Shown: positions 19,477-29,036, counted from the first letter of the stretch. The stretch: DNA of 32,782 nucleotides from Priapulus caudatus (GCF_000485595.1 NW_014577417.1:127110-159891); one strand, 5' to 3'. Numbers and translations are program-made. Notes: generated by a model not told the origin, from the letters alone.

Positions 19477-19592
19477 CTCCAAGAAGCGGTGGCCGTCGTT
19501 TTTGATTCGAATGTGATGGTGGTAGTGGCCGACAACTTCCACAAACAGACGCATGAATGCTTCGGATATCATCACGTTCTTAGTGTTATGCC
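19477..19592 (-). CDS. DENND2 family, dDENN exon (proximal)
   Basis: Minus strand: acceptor TCGCTGCAG and donor GTTAGT, 116 bp. Two bases complete the codon from 19947, then 38 codons follow. It contains ISEAFMRLFVEVVGHYHHHI, the conserved dDENN motif (F...FV..VGHY...I), then GHRFLE. The phases on both sides agree with the neighbouring exons. Confidence 0.9.
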
Positions 19593-19679
19593 CTGCAGCG
19601 ACAAGACAATTCTTCAGAACTACAGATTCAAAACCTATGTGTCACGCACATGCCGCCTATAAGACACACGCAAGGCCTG

Positions 19680-19935
19680 TGTGTCTGTGGGTTTGTGCAT
19701 GTATGGATACGTACGTGTGGATGCAAGAAAACAGGAGTAATTGCGTACATGCATGAGGCGAGTGTGAATGTTTGTGTGTGTGCGTGCACCCGTGTGTGCA
19801 TGTGCGTGTCTGTGTGCGCGTGCATGCATCCATGCATACATGTAGGCGCAGGTGAATGGACATATTGCGTGTGTGCATGAGGTGAGTGTGAGTGTTTGCG
19901 TGTGTGCATGCATCCACGCATACATGTACGGTGCT
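19680..19935. repeat. GT-rich low-complexity tract with internal duplication
   Basis: GTGTGTGC-type sequence in a DENND2 intron. A segment containing TGCATGAGG(C/T)GAGTGTGA and GCATGCATCC appears twice (about 19750-19850 and 19873-19932). The long open frames here on both strands are artefacts. Confidence 0.8.
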
Positions 19936-19946
19936 TGTGTGCTTAC

Positions 19947-20070
19947 TCATGTCTTCCTGGCACATGTTGAGTGCTGTGCTGAGAGCCTTGAACAGCTTGC
20001 GTGGGATGATGCTGCCTTCGTCCCCCTGCTGCCAACTCAGCTCTCCCGTGTCCAGGTTCACCAACAGCAC
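19947..20070 (-). CDS. DENND2 family, cDENN/dDENN linker exon
   Basis: Minus strand: acceptor ATTGTGTAG and donor GTAAGC, 124 bp, phase 0 in and phase 1 out. It begins VLLVNLDTGELSWQQGDEGS and has IIPRKLFKALSTALN, matching the family pattern VLLVNL..G.......D....LP.KL...L...L. Confidence 0.92.
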
Positions 20071-20324
20071 CTACACAATAACACAATCATCAGTAATACC
20101 ACTGCTACAATAATTATTACCATTGCAATTAAATTAAAATAATTACATTGTATAATATTTACAGGAGGTGTAACGATACGTTAGGGTCACAAATCGTATT
20201 GCAATATGCAGACAGAAAAAGAGATATTGTAAATTGTATGCTATAATAAATTTGTCATACTTGAGATTTGTACGACGACGGAGCGTCTGCTAGTTCAAGT
20301 ATGGTTGCCATGTTATAATCCAAC

Positions 20325-20617
20325 CCTACCTCGCACAGACGATATCTAACAGATTTCCCCTCATGCAGAACAGCAAGCACAGAAGCAATGTTCTCTCTCA
20401 CACAGAGCAGGTCACACCTACCTCACGCAGACGACTTCTAACAGATTTCCCCTTACGCGGAACAGCAAGCTCAGACACCGAAGCAATCGTCTCTATCACA
20501 CAGAGCCGGTCACACCTACCTCGCACAGACAATATCTAACAGATTTCCCCTTACGCAGAACAGCAAACTCAGACACCGAAGCAACGTTCCCTATCACACA
20601 GAGCTGATCACACCTAC
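20325..20617. repeat. 98-bp tandem repeat carrying copies of a 5' splice site
   Basis: Three units run from 20325 to the exon edge at 20617, spaced 92, 98 and 98 bp. Each unit contains, on the minus strand, GAGGTAGGTGTGA or a close variant, the same sequence as the real donor of exon 20618-20795. This gives four donor-like sites in a row (cctacctc at 20325, 20417, 20515, 20613). The array lies in the intron immediately downstream of that exon. Confidence 0.9.
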
Positions 20618-20795
20618 CTCAGACAGTGGCAGACTGCTGAGCAGCGGCAGGTTCTCCGACAGAATACCGATGACGTAGGGCGTCGGCGAGCAGACGAAGT
20701 CGAGCAGCTTAGACGGAAGCACCGGCACGAACGTGTGCTGCCAGGTGAACGGGTAGAGCAGCGCTGCGATCGCGTCCACACACGCAGACAGCGTG
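20618..20795 (-). CDS. DENND2 family, central cDENN exon
   Basis: Minus strand: acceptor ATATTTCAG and donor GTAGGT, 178 bp. One base completes the Ser codon split from 21811, then 59 codons end in phase 0. The peptide begins STLSACVDAIAALLYPFTWQ and contains HTFVPVLP and CSPTPYVIG, diagnostic for the cDENN domain of DENND2 (AAALLYPF.W.HT(F/Y)(I/V)PV(L/V)P ... CCPTP(F/Y)..G). The exon is bracketed by tandem arrays that replicate its own acceptor (upstream) and donor (downstream). Confidence 0.95.
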
Positions 20796-21357
20796 CTGAA
20801 ATATACGAACACAACACGTTGACACAAAATCCGACAGCGGGCTGAAATATACGAACACAACACGTTGACACAAAATCCGACAGCGGGCTGAAATATACGA
20901 ACACAACACGTTGACACAAAAGCCGACAGCGGGCTGAAATATACGAACACAACACGTTGACACAAAAGTCGACAGCGTGCTGAAATATATGAACACAACA
21001 CGTTGACACAAAAGTCGACAGCGTGCTGAAATATATGAACACAACACGTTGACACAAAAGCCGACAGCGTGCTGAAATATACGAACACAACACGTTGACA
21101 CAAAAGCCGACAGCGTGCTGAAATATACGAACACAACACGTTGACACAAAATCCGAAAGCATGCTGAAATACACAAACACAACACGTTGACACAAAAGCA
21201 GACAACGTGCTGAAATATACGAACACAACACGTTGACACACAAGCCGACAGCGGGCTGAAATATACGAACACAACACGTTGACACAAAAGCCGACAGCGT
21301 GCTGAAATATACGAACACAACGCGTTGACACAAAAGCCGACAGCGTGCTGAAATACA
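20791..21357. repeat. 46-bp minisatellite carrying copies of a 3' splice site
   Basis: GCTGAAATA recurs every 46 bp at 20795, 20841, 20887 and so on to 21347, 13 occurrences in all, with few substitutions. On the minus strand each unit reads ...TATTTCAG followed by C(A/C)CGCTGTC or a variant, which is the acceptor and first bases of exon 20618-20795. Units carry almost no stops in any minus frame, so very long spurious open frames run through the array. Degraded units continue to about 21440. Confidence 0.95.
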
Positions 21358-21810
21358 AGCAGATGGCAAGCTGAACCACCCGAACATTGCACGTTGACAT
21401 ACAACCAGACGACATTTTGAAATACAAGTAGATAGCAAGGTAAAACACAGACAGACAATGTTGTGAACTATAAGCCGACTGTCAGCAAGCTAAACACACG
21501 CAGTGAGCTTAAACACATGCAGACAGTATGGTGTAACAAATTCAGACAGCGCGCCAAAATGTAAACAAACGTCAAGGTATAACACACAGACTGCATGGTT
21601 AAAGGCACACAGGCATGAGTCTACACACATATGCTCCTGCTTCTGCTAATAAAAGAAAGAGAAAATGAAGATGAGACGACGGAAATGTTTGGTCGGATGC
21701 CAACACACCAGAGAAAGAAAGAGAAGAAAAAGAAGAGAAACAATGACAGCGAGACGGAAACATTCGTTTGGATGCCGAGACGCCGGACGAAGTTGAGACG
21801 CAGCGCTCAC

Positions 21811-22555
21811 CTGAGACGCGACGCGACGAACAGCACGCGCCGCTCCATGAGTATCGCCGAGAATGCCCGCAGGAGGGCGCCGGTGTCGAGGCGGCGCAGT
21901 AGGCGTCCGTAGTCAACGTGCTCCAGCCGCGTGTCCGTCGGCCGCGCGAACGTCTCGACGTGCGACGGCGGCGCTCCCCCGCCACCGCCGCAGCGCACCG
22001 TGACGCTCTCGCCCGGCCCCGGGTAGCTGCGCCGGTACGCCGCGCGCAGAAACGCGGCCGCCGCCGCCTCGGAGAGCGCGTGCTGCCGCTGCGCCGCCTC
22101 GAGGATGGCCGAGTAGAGCGAGAACGCCGACACGCGGCTGAGGATGCAGTAGACGACGGGCGCGGGGTCACCGTGCGCGCGCGCCGCGAAGCGACGGCAG
22201 CAGCCGAAGCGGCGACCGCCGACGTCCGACGTCAGCACGAACGAGAAGGTTTCCGCGTCGTCGTCGTCATCGTCGCCGTCGTCGGGGGCGACGCGTCGCG
22301 CGCGCGCGTCCGGGAAGCAGAAGAGCGGGATCTGGTCGACGTTGGCGGCGTCGCGCGGGAAGCAGTAGCGCATGCGCGGCTCGTAGGTGGCGCCACCGGC
22401 GTCGGCGTCGACGCTCACGCAGATTACGGCTTCGAAGAGGTGCTCGTAGTGGTGCGGCGGCGCGGGCCGCTCCCGGCACTTGTCGCGTACGGAGCGGACG
22501 TAGCGGATTCGCTCGCGCAGCACGCGCGCCGACGTCTCCGCATCGCTGCTCTCAC
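21811..22555 (-). CDS. DENND2-family Rab GEF, uDENN and start of cDENN
   Basis: Core exon of a DENN-domain protein on the minus strand (visible exons run from 25695 down to 17456). Acceptor GTCTGTTGCAG and donor GTGAGC, 745 bp. In order: a helix RVLRERIRYVRSV, uDENN with HLFEAVICVSV, IPLFCFPD, ETFSFVLTSDVGGRRFGCCR, then cDENN with VVYCILSRVSAFSLYSAILE, TRLEHVDYGRLL and ERRVLFVASRL. A poly-Asp run precedes ETFSF. Family knowledge: DENND2 proteins are guanine-nucleotide exchange factors for Rab GTPases (Rab9 for several, Rab13 for DENND2B) acting on endosomal and trans-Golgi traffic. The specific paralogue cannot be told, and invertebrates usually have one. The GC content and Ala/Arg richness are high. 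Confidence 0.95.
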
Positions 22556-22584
22556 CTGCAACAGACGAGATTAACAGCTGCGAC

Positions 22585-22788
22585 CAGTAAAAAAAATACA
22601 CGGGGGCTCGCGGCGATTTAGCCCCCCGAAATGCCAAAAAGAGCCCCGGAAATGCCAAAAAGAGCCCCCGTAAATTTGCATAGAGTTCAATGCAAACTAC
22701 AAATTTTAGAGTGCTATTTTCATGCACGCGAGCTTGAAAAGTAGCCCCCGAAAAATAAATGTTCAAGCTCGCGTAATTTTTTTCCCTG
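22585..22788. mobile_element. hAT-type MITE with perfect 8-bp target duplication
   Basis: A 204-bp element beginning CAGTAAAAAAAATACACG and ending CGTAATTTTTTTCCCTG (imperfect terminal inverted repeats), flanked on both sides by GCTGCGAC (22577-22584 and 22789-22796). An 8-bp duplication and CAG...CTG ends are typical of hAT transposons. It encodes no transposase. It lies in the DENND2 intron just upstream of the core exon. A relative is in RPL27A intron 2 (29859-29998). Confidence 0.85.
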
Positions 22789-22796
22789 GCTGCGAC

Positions 22797-23273
22797 TAAC
22801 GCTAATGACGCTGTAGAAACGAGTACGATTCTTACAAGACGACGAAATTTTGTGCCGTATTAACTTTTTCTGTGCTGAGTACCTTGTTGGCATGTTCATT
22901 CCTTGTACACTGAATACCTCTTTGCAATGGAGTAAGTTTCGTGTGTGAATTTCAAAACTTCATATCAAATAAACTACTCAATATATCAGCCATCTTCTTT
23001 CCATATCTGCATAATTTGTTTAGCTCAGGGGCACTAAAATATAATCTTGATTTAAAGCGGAACAATAGCTTCTGTTGTGGAATTTTGCTATCTGCTTCTA
23101 GTTACTACGATCACGTGAACATCAACGACACATTTTACACACAACTATCTGAGATGACCCACGGCCGGTGCACTATCAAGAGTGCTAGCACGTGCGCACA
23201 CCAAAAGCAGCAACTTCAAACTGTCACAGCAACTTCAAACTGCCCGCAGCGTGAGCGACTGGAGCTTTCCTAC
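22797..23273 (-). other. DENND2 intron, no further feature recognised
   Basis: AT-rich sequence between the MITE and exon 23274-23401. The + strand open frame at 22941-23279 has no family motif and overlaps the intron. Confidence 0.5.
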
Positions 23274-23401
23274 CTGTAGAGTCGTCCTGCATCGGTGTGT
23301 CCTCAGCAAGATCCGCTAAATCCTCATGCGAGAACGCTTGCCGTAACTTCTGCCGCACCATAGGTGGCGCCGGCGGCGGCCGAGGCGGGTGCTTGTTCGG
23401 T
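23274..23401 (-). CDS. DENND2 family, Pro-rich linker exon
   Basis: Minus strand: acceptor TTTTGTTGCAG and donor GTAGGA, 128 bp, entering with one base and leaving with one base of split codons that fit 23636 and 22555. It encodes PNKHPPRPPPAPPMVRQKLR, then QAFSHEDLADLAED and DDST. It is a short proline-rich and then acidic linker ahead of the DENN module. Confidence 0.8.
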
Positions 23402-23635
23402 CTGCAACAAAACGCCGAGTTCCTTACCAGAACGTTGCGTGACCACGCATAGCCATGCTGTCACGTCAAACAAGAATCGCACCAAGCGTCTGGAGTAAGA
23501 ACATCAGAAGTAAGACGATATGATGAGATGACATCAGATATATAATCTCAATAACATCTTAAATATAATAATATCAACGTAGTTTCAATAACATCTCGAT
23601 ATGACGAGACAGACAAAAAATGTCTGACCGGTTAC

Positions 23636-25695
23636 CTAGCTGATTTCGTCCTGCGCCACTGGTGGCCACCAGGAGCGCTGGTGGGCGTCTCCCGCTCGGC
23701 CGGCAGGCAGTATCCGAGCAGGTCGTGCTCGGGTGTCTCGCTCCGCGGCAGCCCACCACCAGGTGGCGCCAGGTCATCGTAGATTACCTCACAGCTCGAG
23801 GATCGCCGCATCGGCCGTTCGCCGCTCGTCTCCGTGTTGTACCGGTAGGGGGCGCCACTGTCGTCGTTGCAAAGCCGGGTGTCCGAATCGGGGCCGCCAG
23901 CGGGCGACGTCCGCGGCAGCGTGAGCGACGCATACGCGGGCACGGTGCCGGTCTCCATCAGATGGCTGACCGCGGCGCCCCCTGGCACCGGTTCCGCGTA
24001 GTCAGCGTCAGGTTCGGCCTCGCTGCATTGCTGCATCTTGTGTCGCCTCTCGTACCCCGCCCCGCCCCCGTTATACCTCCTCGGTCTCAAGCGCGGCGGA
24101 GGAGGACGCTGCGGCGGCGTCTTCGCTTTCGCCGTCGGCGTCGTCACGGCGACTGGAGTCTCTCGAACGACAGGCGGCGGCACCGCCGTGACGCCCGGTG
24201 CCTTCTGGAGGGTTGATAGCGGCACGGTCGTGTCCTCGTACGTGACGAAGACAGGTTTGCTCGAGACGATCGGCTTGCGACCCTCGCCCTTCGCCGGTTT
24301 AACGCGCGGCGACCGCGCCAGCTTGTTCGACCTCCGTTCGACTGACCGCATGATGACCGGCTTAGGGGGCAGCACTGGAGGCCTCGTCAGTGTGGCTGGC
24401 CTCGTGCCGCCATCCGCATCCCGTGCGGGCTGCCGTGCCGCCCCGTTGCCCGCATCCCGCGTGGGCCGCCTCACCGCCCCACCATCCGTGTCCCGCGCTG
24501 GCGGCCGTGCCACCCCATTGCCCGCATCCCGCGTGGGCCGCCTCACCGCCCCACCATCCGCGTCTTGCGCGGGCTGCCGTGCTGCCCCTCCGTCCGCGTC
24601 CCGCGCTGGCTGCCGTGCCGCCCCGTTGCCCGCATCCCGCGTGGGCCGCAGCACCGCCCCAGTGCCACCATCCGTGTCCGGTGTGGGCCGCCGTGCCACT
24701 CCATTGTTCGCGTCCCGCGGGGGCCGCCGTGTCGCCCTCGTCCCGCCATCCGCATCCTGCGTGGGCCGCCTCGTCACGCCCGTCCGGACGTCAGCGGGAC
24801 GAGTCGTCATGCTTGGTCCAGTGGAGACGCGCCGCGGCTTCAGAGGATTCGTCCTCGCGTCACGCGGCTCAGTGGTGACAGGCTGCGGCTTGGGACTCAT
24901 CCCCTCGGTGTCACTCGGCCGCGCCGCCGCGCCGCACCCTCCGTTCTTCATCGCGTCGACATCGTGCGCAAACGTTCGCGGCGGCTTCCTAGGTGGCGCC
25001 GCCCGCGCCGTGCGGGGAGGCGCGGGGCGCGGCGGCCTGCGTCGAACGCCCGCACGGCTATCCCAACCCGCCTCGCGATCGGCCGACGCCACTGGCACCC
25101 CCTGTCCGTTCGCGGCGGAGTTCGCCCGCGAGGCGGCGCTCTCCCGGCCGTTCGGCGCCGGCCGTTCCATCGCCGGCTCTCCGCCTTCGAATAACTTGCG
25201 TCGCTCCTGGATGCTTCCGGATCGCGGCCGGCCCTCGACGCCAGCATCCGGGGACGGTCGCGCGTCCTTCCCCTCCCGCGGGGACTGGCTGCCCACGCTG
25301 CAATCATCCGGGGACGGTGACTCGCACCTGCCATCTTCCGGGGGTCGCGCAATCATGCTGTCGTCCCCCAGGGACTGCGTCATCCTCCTGCTATCTTCCG
25401 AGGTCCGTCTCTCCGCGCTGTCGTCGTCCAGCGACTTTGTCATTCTCCTGTCGTAATCAGGGGGTGATTCCGCCGCGTTCCCGCTCTCCGCGGAACGTCT
25501 CATCTCGGTGGACTCCTTGGAGGACCGTCGTAGCAACACGGCACGCACGTCGGGCGAGGAAGATGCATCGGTCGTCGTGCCTGCCTTGACGCACGACCTT
25601 GTGGGCGACCTTGAATATTTTTGAGGGCGAGGCGTGGGTACTGGCCGGCCGTCGACATTACCAGTTGCAGCGGGATCAGAATTATATCTCTTTAT
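23636..25695 (-). CDS. DENND2 family, long disordered N-terminal exon
   Basis: Minus strand, a 2060-bp exon, about 686 codons in phase 0. Acceptor TTTTCGATTCACAG, then IKRYNSDPAATGNVDGRPVP, and donor GTAACC after TKSA with the split Arg codon completed at 23401. The content is low-complexity: Ser/Asp/Arg-rich (first 200 residues), Pro/Arg-rich, then a tandem run of about 12-residue repeats of the type RRPTRDAGNGAA (24390-24790), then SSSCEVIYDDL near the end. Family knowledge: DENND2A/B/C have long unstructured N-terminal regions of this kind with poor conservation. A Met at 25716 lies before the acceptor and is not favoured, so the true start exon must lie further upstream and was not found. 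A long + strand open frame (24038-25456) is a GC-rich shadow. Confidence 0.82.
24390..24790 (-). repeat. 36-bp coding tandem repeat within DENND2 exon
   Basis: About nine imperfect units of 36 bp (12 residues), occasionally lengthened by 2-3 residues, alternating between types such as RRPTRDAGNGAA and RQPARDADGGAA. Length changes keep the frame, as expected for selection on coding sequence. The strand of the protein is minus. Confidence 0.85.
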
Positions 25696-26866
25696 CTGTG
25701 AATCGAAAACGAACATCTTGTTCCTGGAATGATGTGATCAGAATTCATTTTATCGTGGGACATGTTTCATTTCGAGATAAATCGAAAGTATTTAATCAAG
25801 CTACAGAGTCCTGTCGAAGACTAAGTCTGTAATAATTTTGGATTCCTCTGGAAATTAAATTATTTAATTAAAAACGATTTGTCTACAACATCCAGTAATA
25901 CGTAAATTTCGTTTACAAGCTTTTAGAACAGATTACTAAACATATCGACAACGAAGGGAACAGAAAACTCCTTTTAAAACAGTATTCTAATTTTTCATGC
26001 AAATGAAACAATGGGAGGATGTTACAGGTTACGTGTGACATAAAATATGAGCTTGGTCATGATGGAAATATCACATAGACATATCAGCTTACCCGGGTTG
26101 CTACAGACATGCTCTGATATAAAACTTGCGAGTCACGTGTTGATCAGTACTCCGTACTGAATCAGGTACATAAAGAGTTAGTTCATCTAGTCCACATCGC
26201 TAATCCAGGCTACATCTGGGATGTACCGTACAGGAGTCTGGGAAGAATCTACACCCAACCAGTGATAACAAGGTCAAGGAACAAATCACACTGGCAAGCA
26301 TCAATCACCGAATTAGTTCATAATAAGATTCTAACCACTATGAAAGTGTACATACACTGTGGTCATGTACAATCACTGAGGTGTATAATATAGCCAGGTT
26401 GTAAGGTAACAGCATACTTAAGGCTTAGACCTCAGAAATTTATGAGATTTCTCTGGGAATCCAAGTTCAGTGGTCAAAAATTCGTGTGAAGGTGTGAAAC
26501 GACGTGAGTGTTGTACCCATTTGATCATGCGCAGTACCGAGACGACCAAACTGCCTGTGCAGCGTGCTGTGGCCCTGATTAATGTAGTAGATGTCTAGTA
26601 GATAATCTTTATTTTCATCGGTACATTTAAAACAGTGAACATGAGCTGGAAAGCTCTTTAACCGATATCTAACAAATGTATAAAAACAGTTATAACAACA
26701 TATCATTTCATTAAAAATATACAAGTTTAAGATACAGGTATGGGTATGATAAAAATTAAAAATATAAAGTAACGACATGGTACTGTTTGGGCTGTGGGCA
26801 ATGTATATGATCAATGAAAATGCAATTGCAATTACATTTCATGTCGCTGTTGAATATAATTGCACA
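25696..26866. other. Intergenic or 5' intron of DENND2, no gene recognised
   Basis: AT-rich sequence without convincing exons. The minus-strand open frame 26467-26814 follows the LINE fragment and could be its 3' tail, but shows no motif I recognise. Confidence 0.45.
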
Positions 26867-27285
26867 TCACCTGAACCTACACATTGCACACATGCATTTC
26901 TTGCCCATCCATGTATTTATCATTTTGTTAAAAGAAATTAAATCGGTAGCGTCTCTCAAACAGAGTGGAAGCTGGTTCCAGAGACTAGCACCATGGTAAC
27001 GTAGACTTTTTTTCCCGTATGCTACTGTGCGGCAGTTCTGGAGTTTTAAACTGCCGCCACGCAAGTCGTGACCAGTTTCCCTGTTTGAGAATAAATCAAA
27101 CAGGTATGAAGGGCTTTGTTTATTTAAAATTTTATAGATCACTTCAGCAATTTGTCGCTGCCTCATGAGGTTCAATGAGACAGACTGGTCTTTGGAGAGA
27201 AGTGCCTCGTAGCTGCTTTCATAGTCGTGATACACATGTTGTAGTGCACGATAATTTAGTTTCTCTAACTTTTTGTTGTTGGCTT
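26867..27285 (-). mobile_element. 5'-truncated LINE fragment (CR1/L2-like reverse transcriptase tail)
   Basis: Minus strand. The peptide includes NKKLEKLNYRALQHVYHDYE, then SSYEALL, ILNKQSPSYLFDLF and GASLWNQLPLCLRDA. This is the typical end of non-LTR retrotransposon ORF2 after the reverse transcriptase domain (RAL..VY.DY.SSYE.LL ... SPSYL.DLF ... WN.LP..LR). An in-frame TGA about four codons upstream and the absence of any polymerase motif show a truncated dead copy. Confidence 0.82.
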
Positions 27286-28232
27286 CATTAATTCAGTCAC
27301 AGTGTTACTGTTACCTCATAACCTTGTTATACTAATTACCATTATGATTTGTCTTTAAAGTACAATCATACTTTGATGTACTTATATGATAGTTATGATC
27401 ATTATATGATACTTATATGATACTATGATATACTCATACTGACTATATCACTCAGTATGAGTATAATCGAAGACGGTGAGAGACAAGTCTAAGGTGATCA
27501 AATCGAAAGATTAACAGCAGCAAGCTGCAGCCTGCAACAAATGCAACAAGCTGCAGTAGAAAAGGCTGCAATTTTACAAAGATGAAGGAAGAGAACTATA
27601 ATATCGAAAGCCATCAATGTACGAGGTTAATGAATGATCAATGATCAGACCACCGTCACGCTCTGCCGATTTGTTTACAGTTTACCGTACTCACTGAAAT
27701 TGAAATTGACATTGTTACCTACACTGTGACTGTACACAATGACAATGTTACCCTATTTATTAGAACAAATCACATCAAATCGAACACTGCTTCCCAATTT
27801 AGAAATGTATCAATTTTTTCATCTTATATACGCAAATTAAATCATATTGAAATAAGAGTTCATACTTCCAAAACAATACACAGTATCACTACCTGTGCCT
27901 AGGGGCTAGGCTAATAATATTAGTATTTATAAGTTAGAAACGCCATCTTACATGACCCGAGCTGACCTGAGTGACGATGCGATGTCATAAGAAATGCTGT
28001 CCTGTCTCGCGTAGAAAAATATTACAAGAAACGCATTTTTAGCCCAAATACCTTAATATTCATTGCAAACAAATTTAATAATTTGTGTTTATAATAAGTG
28101 ACACAGTTTGTTTTTTATTATTTCCAACATATTGCTTGACGTCGAAACACAGCGAGCAAATATCCAAGGGGATTTGGGTGTCGGTGAAATATTTTTGTTA
28201 CACAGTGACACTATCGTACGCATGCGCTGTAG
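27286..28232. other. Upstream region of RPL27A
   Basis: No exon is recognised. It holds a 13-bp-armed inverted repeat, ATACTCATACTGA at 27430-27442 with its complement at 27452-27464. The promoter of RPL27A should lie at the right end: CGCATGCGC at 28219-28227 is a half-palindromic NRF1-like site directly upstream of the pyrimidine tract at 28233. Confidence 0.5.
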
Positions 28233-28241
28233 CTTTCCTTT
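28219..28241 (+). promoter_or_regulatory. Likely RPL27A core promoter with 5' TOP tract
   Basis: CGCATGCGC (NRF1-like) is followed within six bases by CTTTCCTTT starting at 28233. Ribosomal protein mRNAs in animals begin with a C and a run of pyrimidines (TOP), which couples translation to nutrient signalling. The tract lies 27 bases before the proposed ATG, a usual leader length for this class. Inferred from position and motif only. Confidence 0.55.
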
Positions 28242-28259
28242 ACGTCGAATCGTTTCAAT

Positions 28260-28265
28260 ATGGGT
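28260..28265 (+). CDS. RPL27A: Ribosomal protein L27a, exon 1 (ATG GGT)
   Basis: Two codons, Met-Gly, then a consensus donor GTAAGT at 28266. The phase 0 matches the acceptor at 29283, giving a protein start of MGSTSKRKTRKLRG, close to insect L27a starts of the form M(A)TSK(K)KTRKLRG. A tiny first coding exon right after a TOP leader is usual for ribosomal protein genes. It was chosen because no other ATG with a good donor and correct phase was seen in the preceding kilobase. Confidence 0.6.
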
Positions 28266-28684
28266 GTAAGTTTTCCGTACATGTTCACAGAAATCTGAAG
28301 TAATCAGACATAATAAGCAGCTCAACATAAGTTATAGGGGTTATTATTAAATGTGACAAACCAAGTAGTAATCGTGATGAAATACTATCCGTAATAAATG
28401 TTTCTGAAGGAAGTAACAGGGATGTAAACTTAACGCTGCAGCGGTAATCGACACGGAATTATATTGGCGACATCGTGTGTTGTTGTCTATATATTTCGAC
28501 GTTAACTCGTCTCTCCAATCTCGCCTTGCTTAGTTCTTACCAGCATTGAAGCTAATATTTGAAATGTGGATTTACGGCTGTTTCGTTGACTAAGCGTCTG
28601 ACTAGCGCACATGCACTTTGGCCGTTTCACTTTCCATGGTATAAAATGATTGTAAATAAACAGTTCAAACACACTATTTACTAC

Positions 28685-28971
28685 CACTGGCAGCAAGAAC
28701 AAGCCCGCACGTACAGCACACACGCGCCGATTGACTATAATAACCAGTGGTGGATCTACGGGGGGGTTTAAACCCCCCCTTCCCCTCTTGGGTTGCCCCG
28801 TACCCCCCTAGCAAGGCGTACCTTCGGCACGCTGGGGTGTGTAGGCCAATCACCTTAGGTAAACCCCCCCCCTTAGTTAAAACCTAGATCTGCCCCTGAT
28901 AACAACAAGTTGTTATTATAGTCAATGGGTGCGTGTGTGCTGTACGTGCGGTCTTGTTCTTGCTGCCAGTG
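28685..28971. mobile_element. 60-bp-armed foldback palindrome in RPL27A intron 1
   Basis: Positions 28685-28744 and 28912-28971 are inverted copies, 57 of 60 matching. They begin CACTGGCAGCAAGAACAAG and end near GACTATAATAAC. The original centre was itself nearly palindromic (AACAAGTTGTT). The present spacer is made of a MITE inserted there. Confidence 0.9.
28745..28898. mobile_element. hAT-like MITE inserted at the palindrome centre
   Basis: A 154-bp element starting CAGTGGTGGATCTACGGGGG and ending in the imperfect complement GATCTGCCCCTG. It is flanked by ATAATAAC (28737-28744) and ATAACAAC (28899-28906), with five bases exact and 7 of 8 matching. Ends of the type CAGTGGCGGATC...GGGGGG are a common hAT non-autonomous form in invertebrates. 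Confidence 0.75.
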
Positions 28972-28973
28972 TT

Positions 28974-29036
28974 TACTACTACTAGTACTAGTACTACTAA
29001 TGCTAGTAATAGTAATACTACTACTAATACTAGCAA
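28974..29036. repeat. Imperfect (CTA)n / (TAG)n trinucleotide tract
   Basis: TACTACTAGTACTAG-type repeats immediately follow the foldback palindrome in RPL27A intron 1. Confidence 0.8.

Noticed and set aside
19628-20070. His/Thr-rich minus-strand open frames up to 137 residues
   Set aside because: Caused by the GT-rich low-complexity tract. Only 19947-20070 is coding (DENND2).
20594-21458. Three overlapping minus-strand open frames of 249-284 residues with Cys/Val/Phe-rich repeats
   Set aside because: They are translations of the stop-poor 46-bp minisatellite in each frame. Only the last part of one frame (20618-20795) is real coding sequence.
24038-25456. 472-residue + strand open frame, Arg/Ala/Ser/Pro-rich
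   Set aside because: It is the antisense shadow of the GC-rich repeat-bearing DENND2 exon on the minus strand, which has matching splice sites and joins in phase to a DENN domain.
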